NCBI GenBank assembly: GCA_021776755.1
Contig: JAJFFI010000255.1
Location: 1-17,286 of the forward strand
Source: Alphaproteobacteria bacterium
Lineage (GTDB): Bacteria; Pseudomonadota; Alphaproteobacteria; JAJFFI01
DNA: 17,286 bases
Direction: 5' to 3'
In this document: positions 1-10,620 of the stretch, piece after piece
How positions within the stretch are numbered: position 1 is the stretch's first letter
Layout: each line of letters starts with the position of its first letter
Notes under the pieces: generated by a model
Databases searched by the model: none
Told to the model about the DNA's origin: nothing
The model's input: only the letters and a program-made list of their open reading frames with translations
Position numbers and translations under genes: made by a program

Positions 1-63
1 CCCCACGATCGCCACGTCGTAGCTCGATTTCGCCGGTGCGGCGAATTTCGCGTCGTCAGGCAT
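1..63 (-). CDS. N-terminus of a probable dinucleotide-binding oxidoreductase (cut by window edge)
   Basis: Only the first 21 codons lie in the window. The ATG at 63-61 follows a strong ribosome binding site (AGGAGG, five bases upstream). After a short polar leader the peptide reads YDVAIVG, which resembles the first beta strand and start of the glycine-rich turn of a Rossmann-type FAD or NAD(P) binding domain. That pattern is common at the N-terminus of FAD-dependent monooxygenases, halogenases and geranylgeranyl-reductase-like proteins, so the exact family cannot be given. The frame stays open to the left edge. It lies downstream of the 165-803 gene on the same strand, 101 bases away, and could be co-transcribed with it. 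Confidence 0.55.
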   Translation of the reverse strand, partial: MPDDAKFAAPAKSSYDVAIVG

Positions 64-164
64 CCATCCCTCCTCTCGCCGCTCCCGTCGTCCCACCCCG
101 GCCCGGCGGTTTGGGCGCCCGGTGTCGCATATCGCCACGGCCGGCATGACATAGAGCCCACGGG

Positions 165-803
165 TCAGTTGTCGTCGGACATCAGCGCCAGCAACTCATC
201 CCAAAGCAGAATTTGACACGTCTGGTCTGCGTAAATTTTCCCCAGCATGTCGAATTCCCGGGGCGACTTCACGTCAAACCCGATTTCCAGATAGTAGGGA
301 GTGCCGCTTGTGCCTTGGGCCTCGATCTTGATCGTGGTTTCGCCGGTTTCGCCCGGGGGTTCGGATATCAATCTGGATAGTTTGGCCATTTCCGTGACGA
401 GGACGTTGCGGGCTTCCTTCTTGTCCATATCGGGATTTTCGAGGGCCCATTGCCGTTCGAGGAGCGACCAGACGTCGGAGCTGACACCGCCCACCAGGCC
501 CTTCGAGGTGTATTCCCCGTCATCGTCCCAATAGCTTTCAGTCAACGCGAAGAGCGCGGCCCTCACCGCATTTCCGTATTCGAGGGCAGAGCCTTTGACC
601 GGAACCGCCTCGAATACCGCCCGCGCCGCATCGACCGAGCGGATGCACACCAGCACGTCATACTGGCTCTCGTTCGCGGATTTCATTTGCCGTTTCATGA
701 TGCGCCCGATGGCCCTGCGCATCTCCCCGGCTGACGCGAGTTTCGGTTCGGGCCTCGGCGCGCGCAGGGGTTTTCTTTTCGGAAGCTCGGGCCACTCAGC
801 CAT
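165..803 (-). CDS. Hypothetical protein, 212 aa, family not recognised
   Basis: I do not recognise this protein. It starts at an ATG at 803-801 and ends with TGA at 167-165. The first 25 residues are rich in Pro, Lys and Arg (KRKPLRAPRPEPK) and look disordered. Residues about 27-75 are probably helical followed by a beta strand (YDVLVCIRS), and the C-terminal third is acidic and mixed alpha/beta, ending in an Asp-rich tail. There is no signal peptide, membrane segment or cysteine motif, so it is probably cytoplasmic. The ribosome binding site is weak (only ACGGAC-like). It lies downstream of a tRNA-Lys gene and upstream of a probable oxidoreductase. Balanced amino-acid composition argues for a real gene rather than a shadow frame; the function is unknown. 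Confidence 0.7.
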   Translation of the reverse strand: MAEWPELPKRKPLRAPRPEPKLASAGEMRRAIGRIMKRQMKSANESQYDVLVCIRSVDAARAVFEAVPVKGSALEYGNAVRAALFALTESYWDDDGEYTSKGLVGGVSSDVWSLLERQWALENPDMDKKEARNVLVTEMAKLSRLISEPPGETGETTIKIEAQGTSGTPYYLEIGFDVKSPREFDMLGKIYADQTCQILLWDELLALMSDDN

Positions 804-998
804 GTCCGTTCTGTTCCCGGTGATTTGTGCACCCTGGGGCGATCAACAGCGTCGCCGCGGCTCTGACCCAATAGTCGCAGTTATCGTCACAAATCCAAAG
901 GCTGCTGCGCCGAAATGACTGCGCCCGATAACGAACTGACTCTGATGGTGGCTCTCGTCTTACCCCGACATTAGCCCGCGTCCGTCCAGACGCACCAA

Positions 999-1024
999 GG
1001 GCCCGGCCGTTGCCGGCCAGGCCC
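999..1024 (-). terminator. Terminator-like hairpin after tRNA-Lys
   Basis: An 11-bp stem (999-1009 with 1014-1024) with one G·T-type pair closes a four-base loop, read GCAA on the minus strand. It begins ten bases beyond the tRNA CCA end, so it probably ends the tRNA transcript. There is no strong T run after it on the minus strand, only TTGG, so it may act with Rho or serve as a processing or stability hairpin. Confidence 0.5.
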
Positions 1025-1033
1025 TCAGAAAAT

Positions 1034-1109
<76 letters not shown>

Positions 1110-1161
1110 GAAGACGGTTGCGGTGCGTCGCGATACGGGGCGCCGCCGCGAACCGGGCCTC

Positions 1162-1190
1162 TATATAGGGAAGCGTCTCCGGTTTGTCGA
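1162..1190 (-). promoter_or_regulatory. Probable sigma-70 promoter for tRNA-Lys
   Basis: On the minus strand TCGACA (1190-1185) and TATATA (1167-1162) are separated by exactly 17 bases. They resemble the -35 (TTGACA) and -10 (TATAAT) boxes. The predicted start would be near 1155, giving a 5' leader of roughly 45 bases that would be removed by RNase P. The placement just upstream of a stable RNA gene supports the call. Confidence 0.6.
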
Positions 1191-1191
1191 G

Positions 1192-1215
1192 GGTTGCCGG
1201 CGGCGGCCGCCAACC
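1192..1215 (-). terminator. Possible rodA terminator hairpin
   Basis: GGTTG (1192-1196) pairs with CAACC (1211-1215), and an inner CGGC/GCCG stem forms across one G-G mismatch. It lies eight bases beyond the rodA stop codon and directly before the -35 box of the tRNA promoter. There is no T tract after it, so termination is only suggested. Confidence 0.3.
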
Positions 1216-1222
1216 GGCTGCA

Positions 1223-2371
1223 TCAGGACGGATCTGTCCTGTGGATCGCCATGTCGCGGTGGACGTGGACGCACTGGATGAAGCCGAAGCCGACCATCAG
1301 CGCGATCATCACCGTGCCGCCGTAGGAGACCATCGGCAGCGGCACGCCGACGACGGGAATGAGACCCATGACCATCGCGAGGTTGATGAAGAAATAGAGG
1401 AAGAAGTTGATCGAAAGGCCCATCGCGAGGATGCGGCCGAACTGGTTCCGCGATCGCACCGCAATCACCATGGAGACCACCACGATTGCCGCGAACACGC
1501 CGAGCAGAAACAGCCCGCCCATCATGCCGAATTCCTCGGCCAGGATGGTGAAGATGAAGTCGGTTTGCTGCTCCGGCAGGAACTTCAGGTGCGATTGCGT
1601 GCCCTTGAGGAACCCCTTGCCGGCAATGCCGCCTGAACCGAGCGCGATCTTCGACTGGATGATGTGATACCCCGAGCCGAGCGGATCGGACTCCGGGTCG
1701 AGGAAGGTCAGCACGCGCAGCTTCTGATAATCCTTGAGACTGGCCCAGGCGATGGGAATGGCCAACAGGCCGATGGCGCCGATGGTTGCAAATTTCCACA
1801 TCCGCACGCCGGCGACGAACAGCACAGCGACGCCTGTCGCCATCAGCATCAGCGTCGTGCCGAGATCGGGCTGCTTGAGGACCATTGCGGCCGGGATCAT
1901 AATCAGCACGACGGGCGCGATGAGATAGCGAATCTTGCCGACGTCCTCGATGGTCGTGCTGTGAAAATAGCGGGCGAGCGCGATGACAAGGCCGATTTTC
2001 ATGATCTCGGACGGCTGCAGCCGGGTGCCGCCCGGAAGTGCGATCCAGCGGGTCGCACCGCCCGACGACACGCCCTGCAGTTCGACAACCACGAGAAGTG
2101 CTATGCCGCCGAGATAGATGAAGTAGGCCGACCGCAGCCAGAATTTCAGATCCACGACAGCGATCATGAACATGAGCCCGAGGCCCACGAGATAGCGCAT
2201 CAGCATCGATGCCGCCCACTTGTCGAAGTCCGCCCCGGCCGCCGAATAAAGCAGCGTGAAGCCGATGGAGGCGATCACCGCGGTCAGCAGCACCAGCGGC
2301 CAGCTCACCCGGCCGAGCTTTGCAAAGACCGAGAGATACTCCGAGTTCGCCCTGAGTGCCGAGATCGCCAT
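1223..2371 (-). CDS. rodA: RodA, SEDS-family peptidoglycan glycosyltransferase
   Basis: This 382-aa polytopic membrane protein polymerises lipid II into glycan strands during cell elongation, working with PBP2. The start at 2371 is chosen because ATG overlaps the mrdA stop by one base (TGATG); a longer upstream frame would run into mrdA. About ten hydrophobic segments are visible. SEDS hallmarks include RLQPSEIMK (118-125), QPDLGTTLM (168-176) and PEQQTDFIF (266-274). The Asp at 271 matches the family's essential catalytic Asp, followed by EEFGMMGG (279-286). The C-terminal VPLPMVSYGG (343-352) is also typical. It is the last gene of the mreB operon and is probably translationally coupled to mrdA. 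Confidence 0.97.
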   Translation of the reverse strand: MAISALRANSEYLSVFAKLGRVSWPLVLLTAVIASIGFTLLYSAAGADFDKWAASMLMRYLVGLGLMFMIAVVDLKFWLRSAYFIYLGGIALLVVVELQGVSSGGATRWIALPGGTRLQPSEIMKIGLVIALARYFHSTTIEDVGKIRYLIAPVVLIMIPAAMVLKQPDLGTTLMLMATGVAVLFVAGVRMWKFATIGAIGLLAIPIAWASLKDYQKLRVLTFLDPESDPLGSGYHIIQSKIALGSGGIAGKGFLKGTQSHLKFLPEQQTDFIFTILAEEFGMMGGLFLLGVFAAIVVVSMVIAVRSRNQFGRILAMGLSINFFLYFFINLAMVMGLIPVVGVPLPMVSYGGTVMIALMVGFGFIQCVHVHRDMAIHRTDPS

Positions 2372-4263
2372 CAGTTTTCCTCGCCGCCTTCGGCGCTCGC
2401 GGCCTGCTTGCGCGCGCGCTCGGCAGGGCCGAGATTGAGCGGATCGCGCCACAATGTCTCGCGCATGATGTCGCGCGCCACCGGCACTGCGTAGCGCGAA
2501 CTCGAGCCGTGCTGGAGGACGACCGACACCGCATAGCGCGGCTCATCAACCGGCCCGAAGCCGACGAAAAGGCCGTGGTCACGGAGCTTCCAGGGCAAAT
2601 CGCGGTTCTTCTTCACACCGCGGGCACGCTCGGCGGCGGTGATACGGCGGACCTGCGCGGTCCCGGTCTTGCCGCCCATGCTCATGCCAGGCTCGTCGAT
2701 TCGTCCGCGCCGCGCCGTCCCGCCGGACTCGTTCACCACACCTGACATCGCATCGACGATAAGCCCGAGGCTCCGCTTGCTGATCCCGAGATCGGGCGCC
2801 TTTTCGTATTCGCGGGGCTTCAGGCCTTCTTCGGTGAGGTTGTCGCGCGATATGTGGGGCACGACGCCGCGCCCGCCATTGACCATGCGCGCGGTCATGA
2901 CCGCGAGCTGCAACGGGGTCGTCGTGATGTATCCCTGCCCGATGCCGGCGACGAGATCCTCGCCCGGTTGCCACTTTTCGCCAAGTGTCGCGAACTTCCA
3001 GGCAGCGGTCGGGATGAAGCCCGGTTTCTCGCCCTTGATATCAATACCGACCGGCGCACCGAGGCCGAGCCTGTTCGCCATTGCCGCAATGCGGTCGACC
3101 CCGCACCGCCGCGCGACTTCGTAGAAATATACGTCGCAGGACTGCTTGATGCCCCATTTGAGGGCGACCGAGCCGTGCCCGCCGCGCTTCCAGCAATGGA
3201 ACCGTGCACCGCCCAGCACTTTGACACCCCGGCAAACGAACCGGGTCTGCGGCGTGATGAGCCCGGCTTCAAGGGCCGCCAGCGCCACGCACATCTTGAA
3301 GGTCGAACCCGGGGCGAACTCGCCGTTCAGCGCCTTGTTGATCAAGGGCTTCGTCTCGGCGCCGTTCAGGAGCCGCCATGACTTGTGATCGATACCATCG
3401 TGGAATTTCAGCGGATCGAAACTCGGCTGCGAGCCGAGCGCCAGGACCTGGCCGGTATGCACATCAAGCACCACGGCCGACGCCGACGGTTCCTCGCGCA
3501 GACGGTCCGAGACAAACGCCTGCAGGCCTCTGTCCAGCGTCAGTACCAGGTCGGTGCCCGGAACCGGCTCGACCCGCGAAAGCTCCTTGATGATCCGGCC
3601 GTGGGCATTAACCTCGACCTGACTCCGTCCGGCCTTGCCGCGAAGAATCGTGTCGTAAGTCTTCTCGACGCCAAGCTTGCCGATCCGGAAGGTCGGCAAC
3701 TCGAGGAGCGGATCGCCGGTCTGCTCCGCCTCGGACACGGCGGCCACGAAGCCCAGCGCGTGCGCGGCATCCGCGCCCAGCGGGTAGTCGCGGGTCTGAC
3801 CGGATTCGACAAACACGCCTTGCAGATCCGGTGTGTTGACTTCGATCCGCGAGACCTCCTGCCAGTCGAGATTGTCCCGCACCGTGATGGGCACGAACGC
3901 CCGTTTGCGCCGGGCTTCCTTCATGAATTTCTTGCGGTCGCGGTCGGAAATCTCGATGACCGTCGACAGCATGTCGACCATCTGCTTCACGTCGCCGACT
4001 TTCTCGGCGATCACGACGGCGCGATAACTCTGCCGGTTGGCCGCGAGCACCTCGCCGAAGCGGTCGACCAGCCGCCCGCGGGCGGGCTGGATCAGGCGGA
4101 GGCTGATGCGGTTTTCCTCGGCCAGCGTCGCGTATTTGTCGCGCTCGAGGACCTGCAGGTAGTACATCCGCGCAACCAGCGCGCCCATCAGCGCGAACTG
4201 GCCGGTGCCGATCAGCATGGCCCGGCGCGAGAACAGTTTGTGGCGGTCGAGATCAGGTTTCAT
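2371..4263 (-). CDS. mrdA: Penicillin-binding protein 2 (elongation transpeptidase)
   Basis: The 630-aa class B PBP crosslinks new peptidoglycan for lateral-wall growth. It has a short cytoplasmic N-terminus with basic residues and one membrane anchor (about 15-36). A PBP dimerisation (pedestal) domain covers about 55-230, and the periplasmic transpeptidase domain begins near 255. The three active-site motifs are present: STFK (S320 nucleophile, K323), SCD (375-377, the SxN position with Asp in place of Asn) and KTGT (532-535). The ATG at 4263 overlaps the mreD stop by four bases (ATGA), and its own stop overlaps the rodA start. Length is normal for the family. The hydrophilic C-terminal tail (about 613-630) is variable in such proteins. 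Confidence 0.97.
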   Translation of the reverse strand: MKPDLDRHKLFSRRAMLIGTGQFALMGALVARMYYLQVLERDKYATLAEENRISLRLIQPARGRLVDRFGEVLAANRQSYRAVVIAEKVGDVKQMVDMLSTVIEISDRDRKKFMKEARRKRAFVPITVRDNLDWQEVSRIEVNTPDLQGVFVESGQTRDYPLGADAAHALGFVAAVSEAEQTGDPLLELPTFRIGKLGVEKTYDTILRGKAGRSQVEVNAHGRIIKELSRVEPVPGTDLVLTLDRGLQAFVSDRLREEPSASAVVLDVHTGQVLALGSQPSFDPLKFHDGIDHKSWRLLNGAETKPLINKALNGEFAPGSTFKMCVALAALEAGLITPQTRFVCRGVKVLGGARFHCWKRGGHGSVALKWGIKQSCDVYFYEVARRCGVDRIAAMANRLGLGAPVGIDIKGEKPGFIPTAAWKFATLGEKWQPGEDLVAGIGQGYITTTPLQLAVMTARMVNGGRGVVPHISRDNLTEEGLKPREYEKAPDLGISKRSLGLIVDAMSGVVNESGGTARRGRIDEPGMSMGGKTGTAQVRRITAAERARGVKKNRDLPWKLRDHGLFVGFGPVDEPRYAVSVVLQHGSSSRYAVPVARDIMRETLWRDPLNLGPAERARKQAASAEGGEEN

Positions 4264-4769
4264 GAGTGCATCGGCTTCGGAAGCATGCGATTAAAGAGCC
4301 CCAGCACCGCGGCTATCAGCGGATAGGAGATTGCCGACAGAACGAGGCGCGCAAGCGCTGGGTTCGGGTTCACGACGGGCCCGTTGATCACCGCCTCGAA
4401 CGCCCAGTTCGTCAGCGTGACTGCCAGCGCCACAACACAAAATCCGGCCCAGAGGAACAGGAAGTTGTTGCCCTCGAGGATATCGCCCTGAGAGCGGACA
4501 CACACGTGAACCAGCAGGAACAGGAGGACGTTGGTTCCGAACGCGCTGCCGGTCACGATATCGGCAGCCACGCCCAGCGCAAAAACGGCGACGGGCGGCA
4601 GGCTGCGCGCACGAACCGCGGTCCAGTAGAACAGCGCCATCAGGGCGAAAGCCGGGGTGACCATGTAAAATCCCGGCACCGGCACCCGGATCGCCTCAAG
4701 CAACACGAAAAACAATGTCAGGAGAAACGGGACCGCGCGGCGGATCTGGTTGTCGATCAGATAGAGCAT
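4260..4769 (-). CDS. mreD: Rod-shape determining membrane protein MreD
   Basis: A 169-aa integral membrane protein of the elongasome that bridges MreC and the PBP2/RodA synthase. Hydrophobic segments lie at about 12-27, 33-51, 58-90, 103-123 and 138-160, with LEAIRVPVPGF (24-34) and GVAADIVTGSAFGTN (66-80) typical of the family. I place the start at the ATG at 4769-4767 (MLYLIDNQ), seven bases after the mreC stop, with AAGGA upstream; a longer frame would read through the end of mreC. MreD diverges quickly in sequence, so the call rests on topology plus its position between mreC and mrdA. Its stop overlaps the mrdA start. Confidence 0.93.
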   Translation of the reverse strand: MLYLIDNQIRRAVPFLLTLFFVLLEAIRVPVPGFYMVTPAFALMALFYWTAVRARSLPPVAVFALGVAADIVTGSAFGTNVLLFLLVHVCVRSQGDILEGNNFLFLWAGFCVVALAVTLTNWAFEAVINGPVVNPNPALARLVLSAISYPLIAAVLGLFNRMLPKPMHS

Positions 4770-4776
4770 CGCAGCG

Positions 4777-5700
4777 CTATTCCTTTCCGCTCGTGCCGGG
4801 TTTCCCCTTCCCGGCAGACGCGGCCTGGGACTGACCCGGCACCAGCACGAGACCGGGCATCTTGAAATCGACGACCCGGACATGCTCGATCTGGTTCCAG
4901 TTCACGAACGGGCGGACACGAATGGTTCCGAGGTGGCCCTCGTCTGTCCGTTTTACTTCTGAAACCTCACCTACCGGGAGGCCTGGCGGAAAGACCCCGC
5001 CGTGACCCGATGTCACGATGCGGTCGCCTGTGCGCACCGTCGATGTCACGGGCAGGAAGATGAGGCGCACGAGATCGCTGTTGTTGCCGGCCAGAATCCC
5101 GCGGTCGCGGGAGCTCTCGATCCGGACCGGGACGCGGGAATTCAGATCGGTGATCAGCAGCACCCGGGATGAGTGGGTCCCGGTCTCGACGACCCGGCCG
5201 ATGAGGCCCGCCGCACTGATGACGGCAAACCCTTTCTGGACGCCGCGCTCCGCGCCCGCATTGATCAGCATCGAGCGGACAAAGGCACTGCCCGAGTCGC
5301 CGATGATCCGCGCGCCGATAAAGCGTGCCTCGATCGGCGGGCCCGCCTGAAGGAGGCGGCGCAATTCCCGGTTCTCGGCGTCGAGGGTCTGCGCGCGTGT
5401 CCGCCAGGTGCGGAGCTGCGACAGCTCGGCCCGGAGGCTCTCGACTTCTTTCTTGAGGGTGGAAGCGGTCTTGATGTCGTCGCCGGCTTCGCGCACGGCC
5501 TCGGCCGGTTTCGAAAGCGCTTCCAGAATCGGCGTCACGGTGTCGGAGACGGTTGTGCGCAGGCGTTCGAGAAACGCCGGATCAGCCCGGTTCAGGATCA
5601 TCATGGCGCCGGCCGTGACCACGAGCAGCAACAGCACGAGCCGTTGGCTCCATACCCGGAGGGGGGAGGCAAGCCGTCCAAATCCCTCGCGTTTTCTCAA
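4777..5700 (-). CDS. mreC: Rod-shape determining protein MreC
   Basis: This 307-aa bitopic inner-membrane protein has its C-terminal part in the periplasm and scaffolds the elongasome and activates PBP2. A basic cytoplasmic N-terminus is followed by a membrane segment at about 20-36. A heptad-rich coiled coil covers about 75-117, and the two-barrel MreC domain runs from about 122 to 280 (for example ARIIGDSGS, GLIGRVVETG, RTGDRIVTSG, PPGLPVGEV). The start is TTG at 5700-5698, preceded by AAGGTGA at good spacing. An in-frame TGA lies a few codons upstream and no ATG occurs before the membrane segment, so TTG seems to be the true start. The Lys/Gly/Ser-rich tail after 285 looks disordered. Confidence 0.95.
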   Translation of the reverse strand: MRKREGFGRLASPLRVWSQRLVLLLLVVTAGAMMILNRADPAFLERLRTTVSDTVTPILEALSKPAEAVREAGDDIKTASTLKKEVESLRAELSQLRTWRTRAQTLDAENRELRRLLQAGPPIEARFIGARIIGDSGSAFVRSMLINAGAERGVQKGFAVISAAGLIGRVVETGTHSSRVLLITDLNSRVPVRIESSRDRGILAGNNSDLVRLIFLPVTSTVRTGDRIVTSGHGGVFPPGLPVGEVSEVKRTDEGHLGTIRVRPFVNWNQIEHVRVVDFKMPGLVLVPGQSQAASAGKGKPGTSGKE

Positions 5701-5746
5701 CGTACGGTCACCTTCTCAATGTCTGCAGCCGGCCGGCAGTCTGTCG

Positions 5747-8526
<2,780 letters not shown>

Positions 8527-8578
8527 GATCTTACTCTCATCGCAGATGGGTTCGCACTTTCAACTCGTGGCACTCGTA

Positions 8579-8620
8579 ACCCCTGAACGCACCGGCATGC
8601 CGCCGGACGGGCTCAGGGGT
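8579..8620 (-). promoter_or_regulatory. Hairpin in leuA 5' leader, possible attenuator
   Basis: ACCCCTGA and TCAGGGGT (8613-8620 and 8579-8586) form a perfect 8-bp stem whose interior can form a smaller stem around CCGG...CCGG. It ends 52 bases upstream of the leuA ATG and contains the stop codon of the short frame at 8613-8753. Two more hairpins lie upstream in the same leader: GCTGCG/CGCAGC at 8643-8658 with a four-base loop, and a 7-bp stem at 8724-8742. A series of hairpins after a short Leu-containing frame recalls transcription attenuation, but there is no T run after this stem and I find no clear antiterminator pairing. Confidence 0.35.
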
Positions 8621-8753
8621 GCCTAAGTCGAAGAGCGAGACCGCTGCGATCGCGCAGCACAGGACCAAGCAGAGAAGAACCGGAGAACGGGCGAACCGGC
8701 ACTATCCCGCGACCACAGGAGATCGCCGCCGCGGAGGCGGCGCGACTTTCCAT
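8613..8753 (-). CDS. Possible 46-aa leader peptide upstream of leuA
   Basis: A short frame runs from ATG at 8753-8751 to TGA at 8615-8613, with AGGA about ten bases upstream. A second in-frame ATG lies eight codons earlier, near 8777. The last 20 residues contain seven leucines if the SLLGPVL segment is counted, with the end reading SGLALRLRHP; several of the leucine codons are CTT or CTC. The stop codon lies inside the stem of the 8579-8620 hairpin. Leader peptides rich in the pathway product are a known way to control leucine and isoleucine-valine operons in proteobacteria. The peptide is longer than usual and its leucines are not in a tight run, so this may be a chance frame. Confidence 0.3.
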   Translation of the reverse strand: MESRAASAAAISCGRGIVPVRPFSGSSLLGPVLRDRSGLALRLRHP

Positions 8754-8985
8754 GATTTGGGCGTCCTGGTTCATAATCGTTCTGACAACCTTGCCGTAAA
8801 AAACCTGACAGTTACTCAAACTCTGGCAATCCGATCCCGCCCGTCCAGCAGAACCCGTCTTCGGGCGGCCCCTTCCGAAGCCTGTCTGCCAACGCGCCCC
8901 CAAATTCCTGCCTTCTTGCGGGCCAGTTTGGCGTCGTCTACGGGGACCGCCCCACCCTGATTGTGACAAGCGGATTTCCCGTATG

Positions 8986-9023
8986 GTTAACGGGTACCAA
9001 ATAACCCTGAACATCCCGTTAAC
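8986..9023. repeat. 9-bp inverted repeat with GTTAAC in each arm
   Basis: GTTAACGGG (8986-8994) and CCCGTTAAC (9015-9023) are perfect inverted copies separated by 20 bases. The arms contain the hexamer GTTAAC, uncommon in GC-rich sequence. On the minus strand one arm reads TTAACCAT, like a half site of the alphaproteobacterial cell-cycle regulator CtrA, but the full TTAA-N7-TTAA motif is not present. It could be an operator or an RNA hairpin; its role is unknown. Confidence 0.5.
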
Positions 9024-9288
9024 ATTGGACTTTTAGACGGTTTTTGCAGTGCACCGCAAGGACTATGCGTTTCCCTCCCGGATTTATCCCCATATGACCG
9101 GATTCCGCGCCGCCCGGAGCTCCGCAAGGCCCAGAGAGATTCCCCAGATTCGACCGCCTGATTTGCATTTTCACAGCCTCGCTGCGCCCCGGACCGGGCT
9201 TGAAATCAAGGCATTTGATCCTATATCCAGCAAGATCCACCGCGTCCGGCTCCACCGGACCCCGGAGCACACCGCCCTGCGCCCGCGA

Positions 9289-9318
9289 ATGATGAACGAT
9301 GATGACAAATGATGACAA
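9289..9318. repeat. Three tandem 10-bp repeats (ATGATGACAA)
   Basis: ATGATGACAA occurs twice perfectly in tandem (9299-9308, 9309-9318), preceded by a degenerate copy ATGATGAACG (9289-9298). The period is close to one DNA helical turn, so each copy would face the same side. On the minus strand the units read TTGTCATCAT. This could be an array of protein-binding sites or a simple slippage repeat. Confidence 0.6.
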
Positions 9319-9364
9319 ACGCGCCGGAAATCTGCCCGGCCCGCCACCACGCCGGAGGCCCGGA

Positions 9365-9388
9365 AAATGTTAACTTTTGCTAACATTT
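9365..9388. repeat. AT-rich palindrome, possible operator
   Basis: AAATGTTA (9365-9372) and TAACATTT (9381-9388) form a perfect 8-bp inverted repeat with an eight-base spacer, extendable to GGAAA/TTTCC with one extra A. It stands out as AT-rich in a GC-rich region, lies about 110 bases past the ilvC stop, and looks like a dyad bound by a dimeric regulator. No gene start lies close to it. Confidence 0.45.
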
Positions 9389-9438
9389 CCTGCGGAATTT
9401 CCACGGGCCGCGGCGCAGCGAAATCCCCGAAAATGCAG

Positions 9439-9468
9439 CCGCCTGAAGGCGTTGCCTCCCGCAGGCGG
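9439..9468 (-). terminator. Probable ilvC terminator
   Basis: CCGCCTG (9439-9445) pairs with CAGGCGG (9462-9468), with an inner AGGC/GCCT stem around a three-base loop. On the minus strand it is followed by CTGCATTTT, a short T tract. It begins about 30 bases past the ilvC stop codon, so it probably ends the ilvB–ilvN–ilvC transcript. Confidence 0.55.
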
Positions 9469-9497
9469 GGCAAAACGGAGGTTCTGTGTCGGCCGTG

Positions 9498-10538
<1,041 letters not shown>

Positions 10539-10558
10539 TCAGTGTCCAGCGGCCCGCA

Positions 10559-10597
10559 TCACCCTTCGAGGGCGCTTTCAGCGCCACCTCGGGGTGA
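10559..10597. repeat. REP-like palindromic element, copy 1
   Basis: The outer arms TCACCC..CGAGG and CCTCGGGGTGA pair with a two-base bulge, and the inner GGCGCT (10571-10576) and AGCGCC (10580-10585) pair around a three-base loop. It shares the CCTTCGAGG / CCTC-GG outer pattern with the element 24 bases to the right, in opposite orientation. CCTTCGAGG...CCTCAGGATGA palindromes are, to my knowledge, widely scattered in alphaproteobacterial genomes. Confidence 0.65.
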
Positions 10598-10620
10598 AGC
10601 TACGTTTGAGCCACACAAGT

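Larger units (their letters stand above)
8527..9497. other. 971-base gap between ilvC and leuA
   Basis: No convincing protein of normal size is encoded here on either strand; the frames of about 90-130 codons have arginine/proline-rich shadow composition or lack a credible ribosome site. Leftwards to rightwards it holds a structured leuA leader with a possible leader peptide (8579-8753), an interrupted 9-bp inverted repeat containing GTTAAC (8986-9023), three tandem 10-bp repeats (9289-9318), an AT-rich palindrome (9365-9388) and the probable ilvC terminator (9439-9468). The hexamer GTTAAC occurs three times within about 390 bases. I could not place the leuA promoter with confidence; the stretches 8754-8985 and 9024-9288 show nothing I can name. 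Confidence 0.6.

Noticed and set aside
1161..2582. 473-codon minus-strand frame overlapping rodA and the end of mrdA
   Set aside because: Out of frame with rodA, low-complexity Arg/Ala-rich, and covers two well-supported genes.
9019..9318. About 99-codon minus-strand frame in the ilvC–leuA gap
   Set aside because: No credible ribosome site and no recognisable fold; its start falls within the tandem 10-bp repeats.
9365..9388. CtrA binding site (TTAA-N7-TTAA) at the palindrome
   Set aside because: The spacing and second half site do not fit the consensus; treated as an unassigned dyad.
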